Position numbers and translations under genes: made by a program | Notes under the pieces: model-generated | The model's database searches: none | Seen by the model: only the letters and a program-made list of their open reading frames with translations | Told to the model about the DNA's origin: nothing | Assembly (NCBI GenBank): GCA_964603905.1 | Contig: CAZRWH010000004.1 | Coordinates: forward strand, 1 to 61,515 | Reading direction: 5' to 3' | DNA from: CAZRWH01 sp964603905 | GTDB taxonomy: Bacteria; Patescibacteriota; Gracilibacteria; UBA1369; UBA12470 | Length of the DNA stretch: 61,515 bases | Shown here: positions 60,272 to 61,515 of the stretch, piece by piece | Position numbering within the stretch: position 1 is the stretch's first letter | Layout of the letters: each line of letters starts with the position of its first letter

Positions 60272-60739
60272 ATGAACATCAAAAAAATCGCAGTTATCAC
60301 AGGAGCGATAGTTCTACTGGCAGGCTGTACCATAACGATTCCTTATTTTGACATCGAGCTGAACCTTGGTGGGGAAAAGGCACCTGAAACAACAATGGAT
60401 TACTTAGAACTGTTCCTAGCTGACGCAGACCCAAGTGCGGATGCTTCGGAATACAAAATTTTCGAAGAAATTTCTAGCCCGAATGGAACAGGAAAAGCTG
60501 TGGTGTTTGGATTGGATGCGGCAAAGTCAGCAAGCGAATGTTGCGAGAACCCAATCGGAATTTTTGTAATACTTGATGGAGAAGTTAGCGAGGAATACGA
60601 ACTGCTAACAGGAGACGTAGCGAATCTATCTCTAGAAACTATTACCTGGGAGGACGACAACACAATTACTTACATGTCGGCAATAGTTAATGAGACAGGT
60701 GGGAAAGACGGACAAAGCATGGTATTGGAGCTAGAATAA
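60272..60739 (+). CDS. Putative lipoprotein
   Basis: A 155-residue protein with signal peptide and lipobox LAGC (cysteine at 19). The mature start TITIPYFDIELNLGG resembles the lipoprotein at 33331. The remainder has a paired cysteine SECCENPIGIFVILDG but no recognised family. TTTAAC lies 11 nt before the ATG (60255-60260). Located between purH and uppP. Confidence 0.72.
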   Translation: MNIKKIAVITGAIVLLAGCTITIPYFDIELNLGGEKAPETTMDYLELFLADADPSADASEYKIFEEISSPNGTGKAVVFGLDAAKSASECCENPIGIFVILDGEVSEEYELLTGDVANLSLETITWEDDNTITYMSAIVNETGGKDGQSMVLELE

Positions 60740-60761
60740 AACCGAATTAAAATTACAGACA

Positions 60762-61514
60762 ATGACAATAATAGAATCCATAATACTTGGTGTGGTTCAA
60801 GGTATCACTGAATTTCTTCCGATCTCATCCTCTGGACACTTGGTTCTCAGTGAGTCACTGCTTGGACTTGAAGTAGAGGCGCTCAAGAGTTTTGATGTCG
60901 CTCTGCATGTGGGATCTTTACTGGCTATATTGTTTTACTTCCGGAAAACTATAGCCGAAATCTTGCTCAAAGATCATAAGTATATTGGTCTTCTGTTGGT
61001 GGGAACGATACCTGCAGTAATTGCAGGTTTTACATTGGAGGATAAGATAGACGCACTGTTTCGTAGCATAACGGCGGTAGGTGTTGTGATGATTATTACG
61101 GCCATTTATTTTTTGATTGCAGAAAAATTTGCACCGAAGAAAGGAAAGCTAACAATAAAAAACGCAGTACTAATTGGAATTGCACAAATGTTTGCATTGA
61201 TACCTGGTGTTTCGAGATCTGGATCAACGATAGCAACAGGTGTGCTGACAGGTCTTGAGAGGACAAAAGCTGCAGAATTTTCATTCCTGCTTGGTTCAAT
61301 AGCAATAACAGGGGCAGGGCTTTTGACAGCATTAAAAGTTGAGGCTGGAACTTTGGATTTAACCACAATGTCGCTAGGATTTTTTGCGTCAATGATTGCA
61401 AGTTATTTTGCAATTAAATTCCTAATGAATTTTTTCAAAAAAAACACACTAAGGCCGTTTGCGTATTACTTGTTCGTGATAGGTGTAATTGCAATAATGG
61501 TAAGCTACGCGTAA
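60762..61514 (+). CDS. uppP: Undecaprenyl-diphosphatase
   Basis: A 250-residue membrane phosphatase of the BacA/UppP family with about seven helices. The two catalytic boxes are GITEFLPISSSGHLVLSE near 15-32 and LIPGVSRSGSTIATG near 147-161. It recycles undecaprenyl diphosphate, the lipid carrier used by MurG/FtsW and by the surface-glycan enzymes in this window. Slightly shorter than E. coli UppP (273). It starts 22 nt after the lipoprotein gene and ends 1 base before the window edge. Confidence 0.95.
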   Translation: MTIIESIILGVVQGITEFLPISSSGHLVLSESLLGLEVEALKSFDVALHVGSLLAILFYFRKTIAEILLKDHKYIGLLLVGTIPAVIAGFTLEDKIDALFRSITAVGVVMIITAIYFLIAEKFAPKKGKLTIKNAVLIGIAQMFALIPGVSRSGSTIATGVLTGLERTKAAEFSFLLGSIAITGAGLLTALKVEAGTLDLTTMSLGFFASMIASYFAIKFLMNFFKKNTLRPFAYYLFVIGVIAIMVSYA

Positions 61515-61515
61515 A

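Noticed and set aside
1..61515. UGA-recoding (genetic code 25)
   Set aside because: Full-length recognisable proteins such as PurH and the stomatin-like protein end at TGA, and no conserved gene needs in-frame TGA to be read through.
1..61515. tRNA or rRNA genes
   Set aside because: I looked for T-loop GTTCRANYC-type stretches with flanking stems on both strands and found none convincing; tRNAscan-SE would settle it.

Overview
The window reads as one scaffold of an uncultured bacterium, most likely a Patescibacteria/CPR lineage close to Peregrinibacteria. This is inferred from gene content: a DUF4012 surface protein, a 596-residue AlaRS without its C-terminal domain, compact overlapping genes, many large unrecognised proteins, and a richer biosynthetic set (PurH, AroE, MurG, UppP) than the smallest CPR genomes. 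TGA serves as an ordinary stop (for example after the stomatin-like gene and purH), so this is not the UGA=Gly code of Gracilibacteria/Absconditabacteria. Two 100-N gaps (16944-17043 and 24932-25031) cut four genes. No tRNA, rRNA, CRISPR, transposase or phage gene was seen.

Layout. 1-989: two unrecognised genes. 986-20046: a cell-surface polysaccharide locus, almost all on the minus strand, with seven GT4-type and one GT2-type glycosyltransferases, UDP-xylose synthase, a CDP-tyvelose-type epimerase, an RmlC-like epimerase, a methyltransferase, a DegT-like aminotransferase coupled to a FemAB-like transferase, GtrA, small lipoproteins, a GT4-deacetylase fusion and a giant repeat protein. 20098-25813: DUF1385, a membrane amidohydrolase, MscS, stomatin, AroE and a membrane protein. 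25818-33066: LspA, then a plus-strand run ftsW-murG-GT4-small membrane protein-two bacterial PH proteins-LemA-miaB. 33078-39924: lipoprotein, SemiSWEET, AlaRS and four unrecognised genes. 39996-43796: a copper operon (csoR, HMA-SafE-cupredoxin, copA) with a readable CsoR operator-promoter. 43940-48802: DUF3352-like and DUF4012 proteins and a ferritin-VIT1 transporter. 48729-51923: a giant divergent RelA/SpoT homologue. 52114-54248: dCTP deaminase, then a PerR-like operon with superoxide reductase and peroxiredoxin. 54340-61514: MutL, a LysM-M23 peptidase, YidD, PurH, a lipoprotein and UppP.

Two signals cut across the annotation. First, degenerate tandem heptanucleotide arrays occur at about a dozen places. 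In six clear cases a short perfect or near-perfect hairpin plus a CCAT/CCAC-like spacer precedes the array. Arrays lie between genes, run into 3' ends of genes, are translated inside two proteins, and several end exactly at a start codon. The layout resembles the heptameric STRRs of cyanobacteria. Second, Shine-Dalgarno sequences are nearly absent; instead the hexamer TTTAAC sits 9-11 nt upstream of at least eight start codons, and two genes have promoter geometry that predicts leaderless mRNAs. These two signals and the RelA/SpoT homologue with a degenerate synthetase region are the most novel items.
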